From the NCBI GenBank assembly GCA_017451665.1, contig JAFTNX010000025.1, positions 1 through 13,610 on the forward strand: a stretch of DNA of 13,610 bases, read 5' to 3'. Both the position numbers and the translations under genes were made by a program. This DNA is from Oscillospiraceae bacterium (GTDB lineage: Bacteria > Bacillota > Clostridia > Oscillospirales > Ruminococcaceae). Under the pieces are notes generated by a model, which was given only the letters and a program-made list of their open reading frames with translations, was not told the DNA's origin and made no database searches. Shown here in pieces: positions 6,170 through 13,610 of the stretch (position 1 is the first letter of the stretch; every line of letters begins with the position of its first letter).

Positions 6170-7324
6170 TCAATATGCACGTTTTTTCATTCTTGAAATC
6201 ACAATTGCCACCACAAAAAGAACTACTGCAAAGGCAATTTCAATGCCAAGAAACTTCATAAAGTTTCCGATACTGTAAACATCGTTGTTAATTCCTGCAA
6301 GCATATCGTTTGCTCTCACATACCAGTATGCCGGAAGAATTCTTGCTACGTTAAGCACCCCTTCACCAAGAAGTGACTGTGGAACAAAAACACCACACAA
6401 GAAGCTCATTCCAAGACCTACAATGTTTGCAAGCATTCCCACACTTTCCTGTGTTTTTGCAAGATTTGAAACAATAAGTGCAATAGCAAGAGAGATAAGT
6501 GCAAACACAAAGCTGTTCAAAACAGCAAGCAAGTGTCTTTCACTTAAAGCACCGTCATTCATCATAACCCCTGCAAAAGCAAATACAGCCCACAAAACAA
6601 TTGCAAATATAAAGCTTCCTAAAATCATCTGTGCAGTCTGACTTGAAAATTTTATGCAAGAGCAGTTTGTTCTGTCCTTGATTTCCTTTTTGTTAAGTGT
6701 AAGCAAAACAGGTGAAAGTGCAGTTATAAGCACCGACAATATTCCATAAGGGAGATACTGAAAATAAAAAGCAAATGACTCTGAAAATTCAGAAGACTTG
6801 TCCTTTTTAAAGCTTTCCAGTTTAACTTCAACTTCATCTCCTAATGTTTCCGAAGTCTTTTTAACAGCCTCATCGGTAGTGTTCCCGTTAAGAATATACG
6901 CACTCAAAGTCTTGGTGTATAAATCAATCTTCCCGTCAATAAATACACCCTTTGAGCTTTTCGGGCTCTTGTAGTTTGAGAATAACCCTTCAGTTTCGCC
7001 AGTTGAAATTTTACTTTCATAGCCTTCATTTATTACCACAACATAAGATACAACCTCGTTGTAAATGCTGTCTGTGATAGCACGCTCATCATCTTCAATA
7101 GAAACAACCTTGTTATTTTTTGAAATGTAATCAACAAAAGCCTTGCTTGTTTCGGTTTTGTCCCTGTCAATTACCGAGAGAGTAACCCTTGTGTCCTCAA
7201 AGCTTTCTGTTGTGCCACCCATATTCGCCATAGCAATAGCAATTGAGAAAAATACTATAATGTACGCAAGGGCCGATGGGAATTTCTTTTTGAGGACTTT
7301 AAAAAATACATTTAATACCTGCAT
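6170..7324 (-). CDS. ABC-2 type exporter permease (second)
   Basis: This 384-aa membrane subunit of an ABC-2 family exporter acts in the cytoplasmic membrane. It has one N-terminal helix (about 17-35, ALAYIIVFFSIAIAMANM). A hydrophilic, presumably extracytoplasmic domain of about 150 residues follows (about 36-190). Five hydrophobic helices then follow (about 192-210, 235-256, 268-288, 295-315 and 355-380), and the tail is basic (RMKKRAY). This one-plus-five layout is typical of ABC2_membrane_3 proteins of the DrrB/LnrMN/YhgE-like group. The ribosome site GGGAGGA precedes ATG, and the gene starts 13 bp after the preceding permease stop, so it is the last gene of the operon. A heterodimer with the other permease is likely. 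The substrate cannot be read from sequence; lipophilic antimicrobials are one possibility by family analogy. Confidence 0.82.
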   Translation of the reverse strand: MQVLNVFFKVLKKKFPSALAYIIVFFSIAIAMANMGGTTESFEDTRVTLSVIDRDKTETSKAFVDYISKNNKVVSIEDDERAITDSIYNEVVSYVVVINEGYESKISTGETEGLFSNYKSPKSSKGVFIDGKIDLYTKTLSAYILNGNTTDEAVKKTSETLGDEVEVKLESFKKDKSSEFSESFAFYFQYLPYGILSVLITALSPVLLTLNKKEIKDRTNCSCIKFSSQTAQMILGSFIFAIVLWAVFAFAGVMMNDGALSERHLLAVLNSFVFALISLAIALIVSNLAKTQESVGMLANIVGLGMSFLCGVFVPQSLLGEGVLNVARILPAYWYVRANDMLAGINNDVYSIGNFMKFLGIEIAFAVVLFVVAIVISRMKKRAY

Positions 7325-7337
7325 AATAAGTCCTCCC

Positions 7338-8465
7338 TTACAAGCTCTTGAATTTGCGTTTTCTTGTCATAATAAATCCAAGAACAGCAAAAATCACAAT
7401 TGTTATAGCCATAGTGATAATTTTAGTGGTGTATACCTCATAATCGTCGTATACATTCAGACAGTAAAATGCGTCAGAAATAACAGCAGCAGGATTGATT
7501 TTGTTAAACCAGCCCAAACCGATTTTTTCAAGGTTCTGCTTCATATTCATAACCATAAGTCCGCTTAAGAAACACAAAAACAGCGATACAGCTGTGTAAA
7601 GCCCGATTTTTGCAGCCTCTCCCATTTTTCCAATGGACCCCACAAAAAATCCCAGAGCTACACCTACCCAACCACTGAAAATTGCAGTGATGTAAACCAT
7701 AATAAGCTTGTCGCCAAAGTCAATTCCAAGAACAAATCTTAAATAGCTTACACAGATAATCATACAGATTGTCTGAACAAAAATTGCTGAACAAAGGCTT
7801 GCAGAAATAGCCACCGATTTTTTAATAGGTGAACAGCTTTTTCTTGCACCAAGCTGTGAAATATTCGCCTGATTTCTGATAGGAATAAAAATTCCCATAT
7901 AGGCACCAAAAAGTGCAGTCATAGCAATAAGATTGTAAAAATAACTTACCATCGGGTCGTAATCCCCGTCAATCAGCTTGACCTCGTTGTTAGCTTTAAG
8001 CTCGCTGTTCATCATTTCAGTAACTTCCGAAAGCTTCTGAGGATTTGTTTTTATGGTATCTGAAATTACAGAAACATTCGCTTTGTATTCCACAATAAAC
8101 TGCTTGATTATTGTCTGCTCAATTCCACTCTGCGAAACTGTAACTTCCAGTTCGTCACCGTAAATCACACCTGCAACATCCTTGTTTTCAAGAAGCTCAA
8201 GTGCCTTTTTTTCTTCGCAGTAGCTTGTTTTGAAAAGTGCCTCGTCACCCTCTGAAAGTCCGTCCATAACACTTTTGAACATTTCGTTTTCGTCACTCAC
8301 AACAACAGCAACCTCAATTGTGTCAAACTTTGTTTTTTCGGTAACGCTACCAAAAGCCACCTTAAACAAAAGTCCTAAAATAATCGGAAAAATAACAACC
8401 CAGAATACAATTTCCTTTTGTCTGACAGCCTCTAAAAATCCGTATTTAAAACAATGAAAAAACAT
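7338..8465 (-). CDS. ABC-2 type exporter permease (first)
   Basis: This 375-aa integral membrane protein has the same layout as the downstream permease: a first helix at about 20-38 (EIVFWVVIFPIILGLLF), an extracytoplasmic domain to about residue 170, then hydrophobic segments at about 174-192, 218-242, 248-272, 280-302 and 345-366, and a basic tail (TRKRKFKSL). Two related but non-identical permeases plus one ATPase is the usual make-up of LnrLMN/DrrAB-like exporters. The ribosome site AAGGGGTGG precedes the ATG. It begins 15 bp after the ATPase stop, so the three genes are translated from one message. The substrate is unknown. Confidence 0.84.
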   Translation of the reverse strand: MFFHCFKYGFLEAVRQKEIVFWVVIFPIILGLLFKVAFGSVTEKTKFDTIEVAVVVSDENEMFKSVMDGLSEGDEALFKTSYCEEKKALELLENKDVAGVIYGDELEVTVSQSGIEQTIIKQFIVEYKANVSVISDTIKTNPQKLSEVTEMMNSELKANNEVKLIDGDYDPMVSYFYNLIAMTALFGAYMGIFIPIRNQANISQLGARKSCSPIKKSVAISASLCSAIFVQTICMIICVSYLRFVLGIDFGDKLIMVYITAIFSGWVGVALGFFVGSIGKMGEAAKIGLYTAVSLFLCFLSGLMVMNMKQNLEKIGLGWFNKINPAAVISDAFYCLNVYDDYEVYTTKIITMAITIVIFAVLGFIMTRKRKFKSL

Positions 8466-8480
8466 CTTACCACCCCTTGA

Positions 8481-9428
8481 CTATTCGCTGTCACGGAGTG
8501 CTGTGCCCGTGATTTCAAGGAAGACGTCATTAAGTGTCGGAAGCTCCGAATATACACGCCCGAAGTTTACATTGTTATTCTGTAAAAGGTCAAGAACACG
8601 AATGAGATTGTGCTTTCCGCCACTGCAACGGATAATGAGCTTTCCGTCGTTGTGAAGTGCCTCATAAACGTGTGGAAGCTTGCCTGCCTCACTAATTATT
8701 TCATCAGAAATTTCCTTGACTTCAATTTCAATTGTTTCTGTATTTTTAATCATTCTCTTTAACTGGTCGGTTGTTCCCTCTGCAATCTTCTTGCCCTTGT
8801 CCATAATGGCAATTCTTGTACAAATCTGCTCAACCTCTTCCATATAGTGAGAAGTGTAAATGATAGTTGCACCCTGCTTGTTCAGTTCAACAATTCCCTC
8901 GAGAATTTTATTTCTGCTCTGTGGGTCAACTGCAACAGTAGGCTCATCAAGAATAATCAGCTTTGGCTTGTGCGCAATTCCACAAGCAATATTAAGTCTT
9001 CTCAGAAGTCCTCCCGAAAGCTTTTTAGGGTGGAATTTCTTGAAATCACCAAGCCCTACAAACTCAATTGCCTCTTCAACATACTGCTTTTTCAAAGCCT
9101 TGTCCTTTATGTAAAGTCCACAGAAATAGTCAATGTTCTCATAAACTGTAAGCTCTTCAAAAACAGCAACATTCTGCATAATAATGCCTATCTGCTTTTT
9201 GGCCTCGTAATTTACAGGTGTCATTTCCTTGCCAAAAACCTCAACACTTCCCTCGTCAAAGGACAAAAGTGACAAAAGACAACTGATTGTAGTAGTCTTA
9301 CCACTTCCGTTAGGGCCTAAAAGTCCGAATACTTCGCCTTCCTTGATTTCAAGATTAAGGTGGTCAAGCGCTGTAAGCTCCTTGTATTTTTTAACAAGGT
9401 TTTCGATTTTTACTACGACGTTTTCCAT
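8481..9428 (-). CDS. ABC exporter ATP-binding protein
   Basis: This 315-aa cytoplasmic ATPase energises the two permeases encoded after it. All core motifs are intact: Walker A GPNGSGKT (38-45), Q-loop Gln85, ABC signature LSGGLLRR (137-144), Walker B LIILDE (157-162) with catalytic Glu162, D-loop shortly after, and switch His194. The C-terminal extension of about 95 residues (about 220-315), ending near LPTLNDVFLEITG, is typical of the DrrA/CcmA/NatA-type exporters. The start follows GAAAGGA, 8 nt before the ATG. It is first in the operon, behind a sigma-A-like promoter and an unusual folded leader. The gene upstream, in the same direction, encodes a sigma factor-sensor fusion that could control it. 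Family assignment is very confident; the transported compound is not known. Confidence 0.93.
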   Translation of the reverse strand: MENVVVKIENLVKKYKELTALDHLNLEIKEGEVFGLLGPNGSGKTTTISCLLSLLSFDEGSVEVFGKEMTPVNYEAKKQIGIIMQNVAVFEELTVYENIDYFCGLYIKDKALKKQYVEEAIEFVGLGDFKKFHPKKLSGGLLRRLNIACGIAHKPKLIILDEPTVAVDPQSRNKILEGIVELNKQGATIIYTSHYMEEVEQICTRIAIMDKGKKIAEGTTDQLKRMIKNTETIEIEVKEISDEIISEAGKLPHVYEALHNDGKLIIRCSGGKHNLIRVLDLLQNNNVNFGRVYSELPTLNDVFLEITGTALRDSE

Positions 9429-9448
9429 AGCTTTTTCCTTTCATTTAC

Positions 9449-9520
9449 GCTCGGGCAGGTGCTTCGCACCAATGCCGTCCTTCCGGCCGACGGCTTGCCA
9501 TAAGGCAACCCAGCCCTCGC
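9449..9520 (-). promoter_or_regulatory. GC-rich folded 5' leader of the ABC exporter operon
   Basis: In A+T-rich surroundings this 72-bp stretch is about 68% G+C. It folds as a closed multibranch element. An outer stem (9449-9456 with 9513-9520) has GGGC/GCCC flanked by a GA/GA tandem mismatch and GC/GC on the minus strand. Three hairpins lie inside: TTGCC/GGCAA (9495-9508), GCCGTC/GACGGC (9474-9494) and GGTGC/GCACC (9458-9470). It lies between the promoter and the ribosome site of the ATPase gene. No terminator T-run follows, so any control would be translational. It matches no riboswitch class I know. It may instead be a dispersed intergenic repeat. Confidence 0.6.
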
Positions 9521-9538
9521 TTATTAAAATATATTTAT

Positions 9539-9567
9539 AGTATACCAAATATTACTATATATTTCAA
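9539..9567 (-). promoter_or_regulatory. Promoter of the ABC exporter operon
   Basis: TTGAAA (9567-9562), 17 bp, TATACT (9544-9539), with TGG before the -10 (extended -10). The -35 lies 15 bp beyond the sigma gene's terminator T-run. The predicted start leaves a leader of about 100 nt containing the folded element. This looks like a housekeeping promoter rather than an ECF type. Confidence 0.75.
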
Positions 9568-9581
9568 TGTGTAAAAAACAT

Positions 9582-9610
9582 AAAAAAGTGCAGACAAACG
9601 CCTGCACTTT
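9582..9610 (-). terminator. Terminator of the sigma-factor gene
   Basis: AAAGTGCAG (9610-9602) pairs with CTGCACTTT (9593-9585) around an 8-nt loop, with further T residues after it. It begins 4 bp after the sigma stop, separating that gene from the exporter operon. Confidence 0.88.
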
Positions 9611-9614
9611 CGTG

Positions 9615-11261
9615 TTATTTTTTGTATGCAATGTAGGTCAGTACATTCTTTTTCTGTAAATCCGAAAGTGGCTTGAGCATACCTCTTTCAAGCATTTCTT
9701 CAATAACATAAGGAACAAAACTTCCCGAACTTAAGCAGCCCTCGCTGTAAAGCTTGCAAATCGGCTTTATGTGGTCAGGATACATACCTTTGTCATGGTC
9801 GTAAATTCTTTTAATGAAGCTTTCTTCATACTCGTGCATTTCTTCTGAAATTGTAATCCTGCTGTTGATAAGCTCCTTTAACTCCCTGTGCATAAGCTCC
9901 GGACTAAAAGCGTTTTCAGATAAATATCCCATAACGTGAACTCTGTCTTCAAAAATATATCCCTTGTCGCAAAGTCGCTTGTACTGTTCAGGCTCAATGG
10001 CATTCCTGTCGCAATCACTTTCTATAAACTTGTAAAGCCACTCCCAGTCTGTTCTTAAATCATCTCGCCATCTCAGCTCACTTCTGTCTGAAAATCTGCA
10101 ATCAAGAGATACCTTGTAAATAGGTGGCTCACCCAATATGGTGGTCATATATCCACAACTCCAGTATGGGTATTCATCAGGCTTTTTAACTGCACTGCAA
10201 TCATCTTCAATATATGCGTGCGCTATAAAGCAACCACCGTCAGGACGCTTTACTGCATACTTCTGATGTATCTCCCAATCGTATTCTCTGCTTTTTTCAA
10301 TAAACATCATTGTGATGTTGTATTTCATAAAATTCTTGTCGTTTCCGTCACAAAAAAAGTCCCAGTTGTCCTCTGCTTCATCAAACTTTTTAAAAAGGTC
10401 GGCAAAAATCTCATCACAGTATTTTTTAGCAGCTTCCCTGTAAAGCTCTACTTCCCTGTCCTTGTCGTAGCCACGCTCGTCAGTAATATACATATTTGTT
10501 CTGTATTTCGGATTTTTGCTGTTGTCCATTGCGTCAATGTAACCATATTCTACAAGCTTCTTCAACTCGTCAGCAACATAGCTTACAGGAACGTTAATCT
10601 TTCTTGCAATCTCCTCTGCTGTGCATTCTTCAAAATAACAAGCATAAGCAATGTTCTGCTTGAGCTTGGTGTCAAACATATCAGATGTGTCACCCTTGTC
10701 ACCTGTGTAACCGTTGTGCCCCATAGTTTCAAACCTGATAGGATTTACAGATAAATTGTCGCTGTTTCTTTCCATAACCATTTCCTCCATCAAATTGTTT
10801 CGTGCGTCTGACAGATGCCACTTGACTGTGCCTTTTGAAATCCCGAGTTTTTTTGAAATTTCAGCCACAGATTTCTTTTCATAATAGTGAAGATAAATTA
10901 TTGTCCTCTGACGCTGTGAAAGATACCCTATTTCGTTCTTTAAACTCTGTAAAGTAATTTCACTTTCCAGCTTTTCCTGAACGTTATCGTTGTAAGGAAC
11001 TGAAATTTCACTTATGTCCTCAAAATTTCTGCCCGTGGTAAGCCTGTGTATGTATTTTGAATATACGTTGCAGGAAATTCTGTAAACATAACCATCAGTG
11101 TTGATAATTTCATCTGCCTGAAGAAATGAATTGTAAACCTCACATATAATGTCAGATGCAAGCTCCTCTGCCTGGGAAATGTTTCGCATCTTGTTAAGTG
11201 CATAGCCAAAAATTCTTTCCTTGTATTCTATTATAAGTCTGTCAGCACTCTGTTTTTCCAT
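9615..11261 (-). CDS. ECF-like sigma factor with long C-terminal putative sensor region
   Basis: This 548-aa protein is about three times a usual ECF sigma factor. Region 2 (about 8-75) has SQAEELASDIICEVY (29-43) and the DGYVYRISCNVY stretch (56-67). Region 4 (about 105-160) has LSQRQRTIIYLHYYE (114-128) and the helix-turn-helix ISKKLGISKGTVKWHLS (135-151). After a linker, residues 196-246 look like a second winged helix (CTAEEIARKINVPVSYVADELKKL, at 213-236). The rest, to 548, is an uncharacterised region rich in Trp, Tyr and acidic residues, with no membrane helix. It probably binds a ligand or partner, a one-component sigma regulator, but this is inference. No anti-sigma gene is adjacent. 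The ribosome site GGAGGA lies 7 nt before the ATG, inside a 12-bp palindrome. It is transcribed toward the ABC exporter and separated from it by a terminator. Confidence 0.82.
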   Translation of the reverse strand: MEKQSADRLIIEYKERIFGYALNKMRNISQAEELASDIICEVYNSFLQADEIINTDGYVYRISCNVYSKYIHRLTTGRNFEDISEISVPYNDNVQEKLESEITLQSLKNEIGYLSQRQRTIIYLHYYEKKSVAEISKKLGISKGTVKWHLSDARNNLMEEMVMERNSDNLSVNPIRFETMGHNGYTGDKGDTSDMFDTKLKQNIAYACYFEECTAEEIARKINVPVSYVADELKKLVEYGYIDAMDNSKNPKYRTNMYITDERGYDKDREVELYREAAKKYCDEIFADLFKKFDEAEDNWDFFCDGNDKNFMKYNITMMFIEKSREYDWEIHQKYAVKRPDGGCFIAHAYIEDDCSAVKKPDEYPYWSCGYMTTILGEPPIYKVSLDCRFSDRSELRWRDDLRTDWEWLYKFIESDCDRNAIEPEQYKRLCDKGYIFEDRVHVMGYLSENAFSPELMHRELKELINSRITISEEMHEYEESFIKRIYDHDKGMYPDHIKPICKLYSEGCLSSGSFVPYVIEEMLERGMLKPLSDLQKKNVLTYIAYKK

Positions 11262-11268
11262 TTTAATT

Positions 11269-11280
11269 TCCTCCGGAGGA
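11269..11280 (-). promoter_or_regulatory. Ribosome site of the sigma gene inside a perfect palindrome
   Basis: The 12-bp palindrome TCCTCCGGAGGA carries the Shine-Dalgarno sequence GGAGGA preceded directly by its complement TCCTCC. A small hairpin (UCCU/AGGA, CCGG loop) or RNA dimer could mask ribosome access. Confidence 0.6.
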
Positions 11281-11341
11281 TTTAATGAAACCTGTTTCGT
11301 TAATATAGTGGAAAGATTTGTAAGGTGGTTGGGTAGATTTT

Positions 11342-11374
11342 AAAAAATCTCTCCCTGTGTATTCAAGGAGAGAT
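11342..11374 (-). terminator. Terminator between araD and the sigma gene
   Basis: ATCTCTCC (11374-11367 on the minus strand) pairs with GGAGAGAT (11354-11347) around a 12-nt loop and is followed by TTTTT. It lies 178 bp after araD, so it ends a long 3' UTR or a separate short transcript. If transcripts pass it, it could attenuate the sigma gene. Confidence 0.78.
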
Positions 11375-11464
11375 AATATTTATTAAGCTTAACTGAATTT
11401 TCGCCAAACACTTGCGATAACAAACGTCACTCATTCTATCACATTCTCTACCCTCACCTTTTAA

Positions 11465-11565
11465 GCCGAGCACCAGCGAGGCGATAACCCTGCCACAACT
11501 CAAAATTCATAACCCAAACAAAAGGATATGTGGCAGAGGTCGGTGAAACCGTTAGGGTTTCTGAC
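11465..11565. other. Structured, hairpin-rich spacer at the araD 3' end
   Basis: Three inverted repeats lie close together. GCC-GA-GC-ACCA-GC-GA-GGC is at 11465-11482. CTGCCACA (11490-11497) pairs with TGTGGCAG (11529-11536). GGTC...GAAACC pairs with GGTTTC...GACC at 11538-11565, with the araD stop codon in the loop. No T-run follows any of them. The segment could protect the araD mRNA 3' end or be a non-coding RNA. I see no convincing gene between 11262 and 11551. Confidence 0.45.
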
Positions 11566-12247
11566 CGTAGTAGGCGTTGGCTCCGTGCTTTCTTAAATAA
11601 TGCTTGTCGAGAAGCTCCTGCTGCATTCTTTTTACATCAGGATTTATGCTCATAGCGTGGTAATTCATAAATGCGATTTCTTCTAAAACAACTGCGTTGT
11701 GAACTGCCTCCATAGGGTCTTTTCCCCACGCAAAAGGCCCGTGACTGAAAACAAGTGCAGCAGGAATGTCAATAGGATTTTTGCCTTTAAACGCTTCAAT
11801 GATAACGTTGCCTGTTTCGTATTCGTATTCCCCTGCAATTTCTTCGGGAGTCATTGCCCTTGTGCAAGGAATTTCACCGTAGAAATAATCCCCCTGAGTT
11901 GTGCCGAGAGGTGTAATTCCAACCCCTGCCTGCGCAAAAGATGTAGCCCACCTGCTGTGAGTGTGAACTATTCCACCAATCCCCTCAAATGCCCTGTATA
12001 ACGCAAGATGCGTAGGCGTGTCACTTGACGGCTTGTATCTTCCTTCAACAACTTCCCCACTCTTTAAATCAACTACAACCATGTCATCTGCAACCATTTC
12101 ACCGTATTCAACACCCGACGGCTTGATTACAATAAGCCCGCTTTCTCTGTCAATTCCCGATACATTTCCCCATGTGAATGTAACAAGATTGTGCTTTGGA
12201 AGAAGTAAATTTGCTTCAAAAACTTCCTTTTTTAAATTCTCAAGCAT
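11552..12247 (-). CDS. araD: L-ribulose-5-phosphate 4-epimerase
   Basis: AraD interconverts L-ribulose 5-phosphate and D-xylulose 5-phosphate, feeding L-arabinose carbon into the pentose phosphate pathway, in the cytoplasm. The 231-aa length equals that of E. coli AraD. The class II aldolase/epimerase fold is supported by GNVSG (27-31), SGV (44-46), SSDTPTH (74-80) and HTHSRWAT (95-102). Zinc ligands His95, His97 and His169 are present, as is Asp76. Asp120 (TTQGD) and the C-terminal tyrosines 226-227 (YYGQ) match the catalytic acid/base region of the E. coli enzyme. The ATG follows the kinase stop codon with no gap, and the ribosome site AAAGGTGG lies inside the kinase's last codons, which implies translational coupling. 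SgbE/UlaF-type paralogues act on the same phosphosugar. The name is firm, though the sugar the operon serves (arabinose, ribulose or ascorbate-derived) is not proven. Confidence 0.94.
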   Translation of the reverse strand: MLENLKKEVFEANLLLPKHNLVTFTWGNVSGIDRESGLIVIKPSGVEYGEMVADDMVVVDLKSGEVVEGRYKPSSDTPTHLALYRAFEGIGGIVHTHSRWATSFAQAGVGITPLGTTQGDYFYGEIPCTRAMTPEEIAGEYEYETGNVIIEAFKGKNPIDIPAALVFSHGPFAWGKDPMEAVHNAVVLEEIAFMNYHAMSINPDVKRMQQELLDKHYLRKHGANAYYGQKP

Positions 12248-13610
12248 TTAATATGCCACCTTTCCTGCAACCCTCTCTGCTTCAAGACCTGCTGCGTAGA
12301 ATTTCATGTATTCGTCAAAACCTGCTCTTCCCTTTTCGTCAGGAGAAAGAACGCTTCTTTCCATTTTGTCAAAAACCTTTTCTTCGAGAAACTCACTTAA
12401 AGACATTCCATTTTTCATAACCATGTATGAAGCTAAAATCGCCATGCCCCAAGCTCCACCTTCGCCTGCTGTTTTCATAACGCAGACAGGAGTACCCAGT
12501 GCGTCAGCTAAAATCTGCTGTGCTACACCCTCAACCTTAAAAAGTCCACCGTGCCCGGAAAATACCGACGCTGTGGCGTTTTCCTTTTTAAATAAAATGT
12601 CCATTCCCATTTTGAGAGTAGCCATTGTTGAATAAAGCTGACTTCTCATGAAGTTTTTAAGATTAAATTTAGCCTCTGCATTTCTCATATACATCGGTCT
12701 GCCCTCTGTAACATAAGCCACAGGCTCACCTGAAATGAAATTGTAATTTATAACTCCACCACAGTCCACATCACCATTCATAGCATTTTTGTAAAGCAGA
12801 CTGTAAAGCTCCGACTTGCCCATTTCAAAACCAGCTATCTTTGAGAATTCTTCGAAAAGCCTTACCCAACAGTCGATTTCACTTGAACAGTTGTTGCAGT
12901 GTACCATAGCAACAGGAAAACCGTCAGGAGTTGTTACCATGTCAATTTCTTCGTATCTGTTGTTTAAATTCTTGTCAAGCACAAGCATAGAAAAAATAGA
13001 TGTCCCTGCTGAAACATTACCTGTGCCTGCTTTGACGCTGTTTGTAGCCACCATACCTGTGCCTGCGTCACCCTCTGGTGGACAAACACCAATGCCACTT
13101 TCAAGGTCGCCCTCCTCGTCAAGAAGCAAAGCACCCTCTTTTGTGAGATATAACCCCTCTTCTCCTGCTGTCCATACCTCTGGAAACAGTTTTTCAAGTG
13201 TAAAGGTATATCCCTTTTCAGCTATCAGTTTGTCAAACTTCTCTTCCATTAAAACGTCGTATTTTCCGCCATTTATAGGGAACATTCCCGACGCCTCACC
13301 AACGCCTGCAACACGTTTTCCTGTGAGAAGATAGTTAATGTAAACTGCAAGAGTTGTCACATAAGAAAGCTGTGATAAATGCTCCTCTTTGCTTAGAATT
13401 GCCTGGTAAAGATGTGAAACACTCCATCTCTGTGGCACGTTGAAATCAAAAACTTCCGACAATTCAGCTGATGCCTGTGCAGTAGTTGTGTTTCTCCATG
13501 TTCTGAAAGGCACAAGAAGCTCACCCTTTTCATCAAAAGCCATGTATCCGTGCATCATTGCAGAAATTCCCATGGCCCCAATCTTTTTAAGGGTAACTCC
13601 ATACTTTTTA
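12248..13610 (-). CDS. FGGY-family pentulose kinase, probable L-ribulokinase (5' end outside window)
   Basis: This is a sugar kinase of the FGGY family, which phosphorylates pentuloses with ATP in the cytoplasm. At least 453 codons are visible, and the frame stays open to the right edge, beginning ...KKYGVTLKKIGAMG. The ATG at 13573 is therefore internal; the N-terminal ATP-binding loop and the true start lie beyond the window. Visible motifs, numbered from that ATG, are the substrate-site segment SAMMHGYMAFD (4-14), the PFRTWRNT stretch (22-29), the phosphate-binding GTGNVSAGTSIFS region at about 185-200, and the adenosine-binding region SGHGG near 345 with GEGGAWGMAI near 375. Immediate coupling to araD suggests L-ribulose as substrate. 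Members of this subgroup are often annotated xylulokinase, so I give no symbol. It ends with a TAA that abuts the araD ATG. Confidence 0.85.
   Translation of the reverse strand, partial: KKYGVTLKKIGAMGISAMMHGYMAFDEKGELLVPFRTWRNTTTAQASAELSEVFDFNVPQRWSVSHLYQAILSKEEHLSQLSYVTTLAVYINYLLTGKRVAGVGEASGMFPINGGKYDVLMEEKFDKLIAEKGYTFTLEKLFPEVWTAGEEGLYLTKEGALLLDEEGDLESGIGVCPPEGDAGTGMVATNSVKAGTGNVSAGTSIFSMLVLDKNLNNRYEEIDMVTTPDGFPVAMVHCNNCSSEIDCWVRLFEEFSKIAGFEMGKSELYSLLYKNAMNGDVDCGGVINYNFISGEPVAYVTEGRPMYMRNAEAKFNLKNFMRSQLYSTMATLKMGMDILFKKENATASVFSGHGGLFKVEGVAQQILADALGTPVCVMKTAGEGGAWGMAILASYMVMKNGMSLSEFLEEKVFDKMERSVLSPDEKGRAGFDEYMKFYAAGLEAERVAGKVAY

Noticed and set aside
10218..10754. 178-codon open frame on the plus strand, antisense to the sigma gene
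   Set aside because: It is a shadow of the sigma-factor frame, with hydrophobic low-complexity composition and no ribosome site.
11281..11346. ECF-type promoter for autoregulation of the sigma gene
   Set aside because: A TATATT is present on the minus strand but no -35 or AAC/CGT-type pair at proper spacing could be defended.

Overview
The window looks like chromosomal DNA of a low-G+C Firmicute of class Clostridia, probably a gut member of the Oscillospirales/Ruminococcaceae. This placement is an inference from protein style, the DUF1934-argS pairing, A+T-rich spacers, strong AGGAGG ribosome sites and a tRNA gene with encoded CCA; no 16S rRNA is present. Every protein gene lies on the minus strand. 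Only a tRNA-Ser gene with its terminators is on the plus strand.

Layout from right to left, in the direction of transcription. (1) A sugar module: an FGGY-family kinase, cut by the window's right edge, whose stop codon abuts the start of araD (L-ribulose-5-phosphate 4-epimerase). (2) A structured, coding-poor spacer with a terminator. (3) An ECF-like sigma factor of 548 aa with a winged-helix-like segment and a large uncharacterised C-terminal domain, closed by a terminator. (4) A promoter, a GC-rich folded leader of about 70 nt, and a three-gene ABC-2 exporter operon (ATPase, permease, permease). (5) A consensus promoter (TTGACA-17-TATAAT) driving a 701-aa membrane protein that combines zinc ribbons, a TIR-like domain, TPR-like repeats, a coiled coil and two membrane helices. 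(6) A 380-bp non-coding patchwork beside tRNA-Ser(CGA): duplicated tRNA 3' end, a 44-bp direct repeat, several hairpins and terminators. (7) A DUF1934 protein, arginyl-tRNA synthetase interrupted by an in-frame TAA, and a homocysteine-methyltransferase-like protein lacking the usual zinc cysteines, closed by a terminator at the left edge.

The most notable items are these. The argS ochre codon is the only lesion in an otherwise intact 562-codon frame. The TIR domain has leucine where the catalytic glutamate is expected. A sigma-sensor fusion sits directly upstream of an exporter whose mRNA leader folds into a four-way-junction-like element. The tRNA-Ser 3' end is duplicated like an attachment-site scar. 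Possible links, none proven: the sigma-sensor protein could control the exporter, and the folded leader could add RNA-level control.
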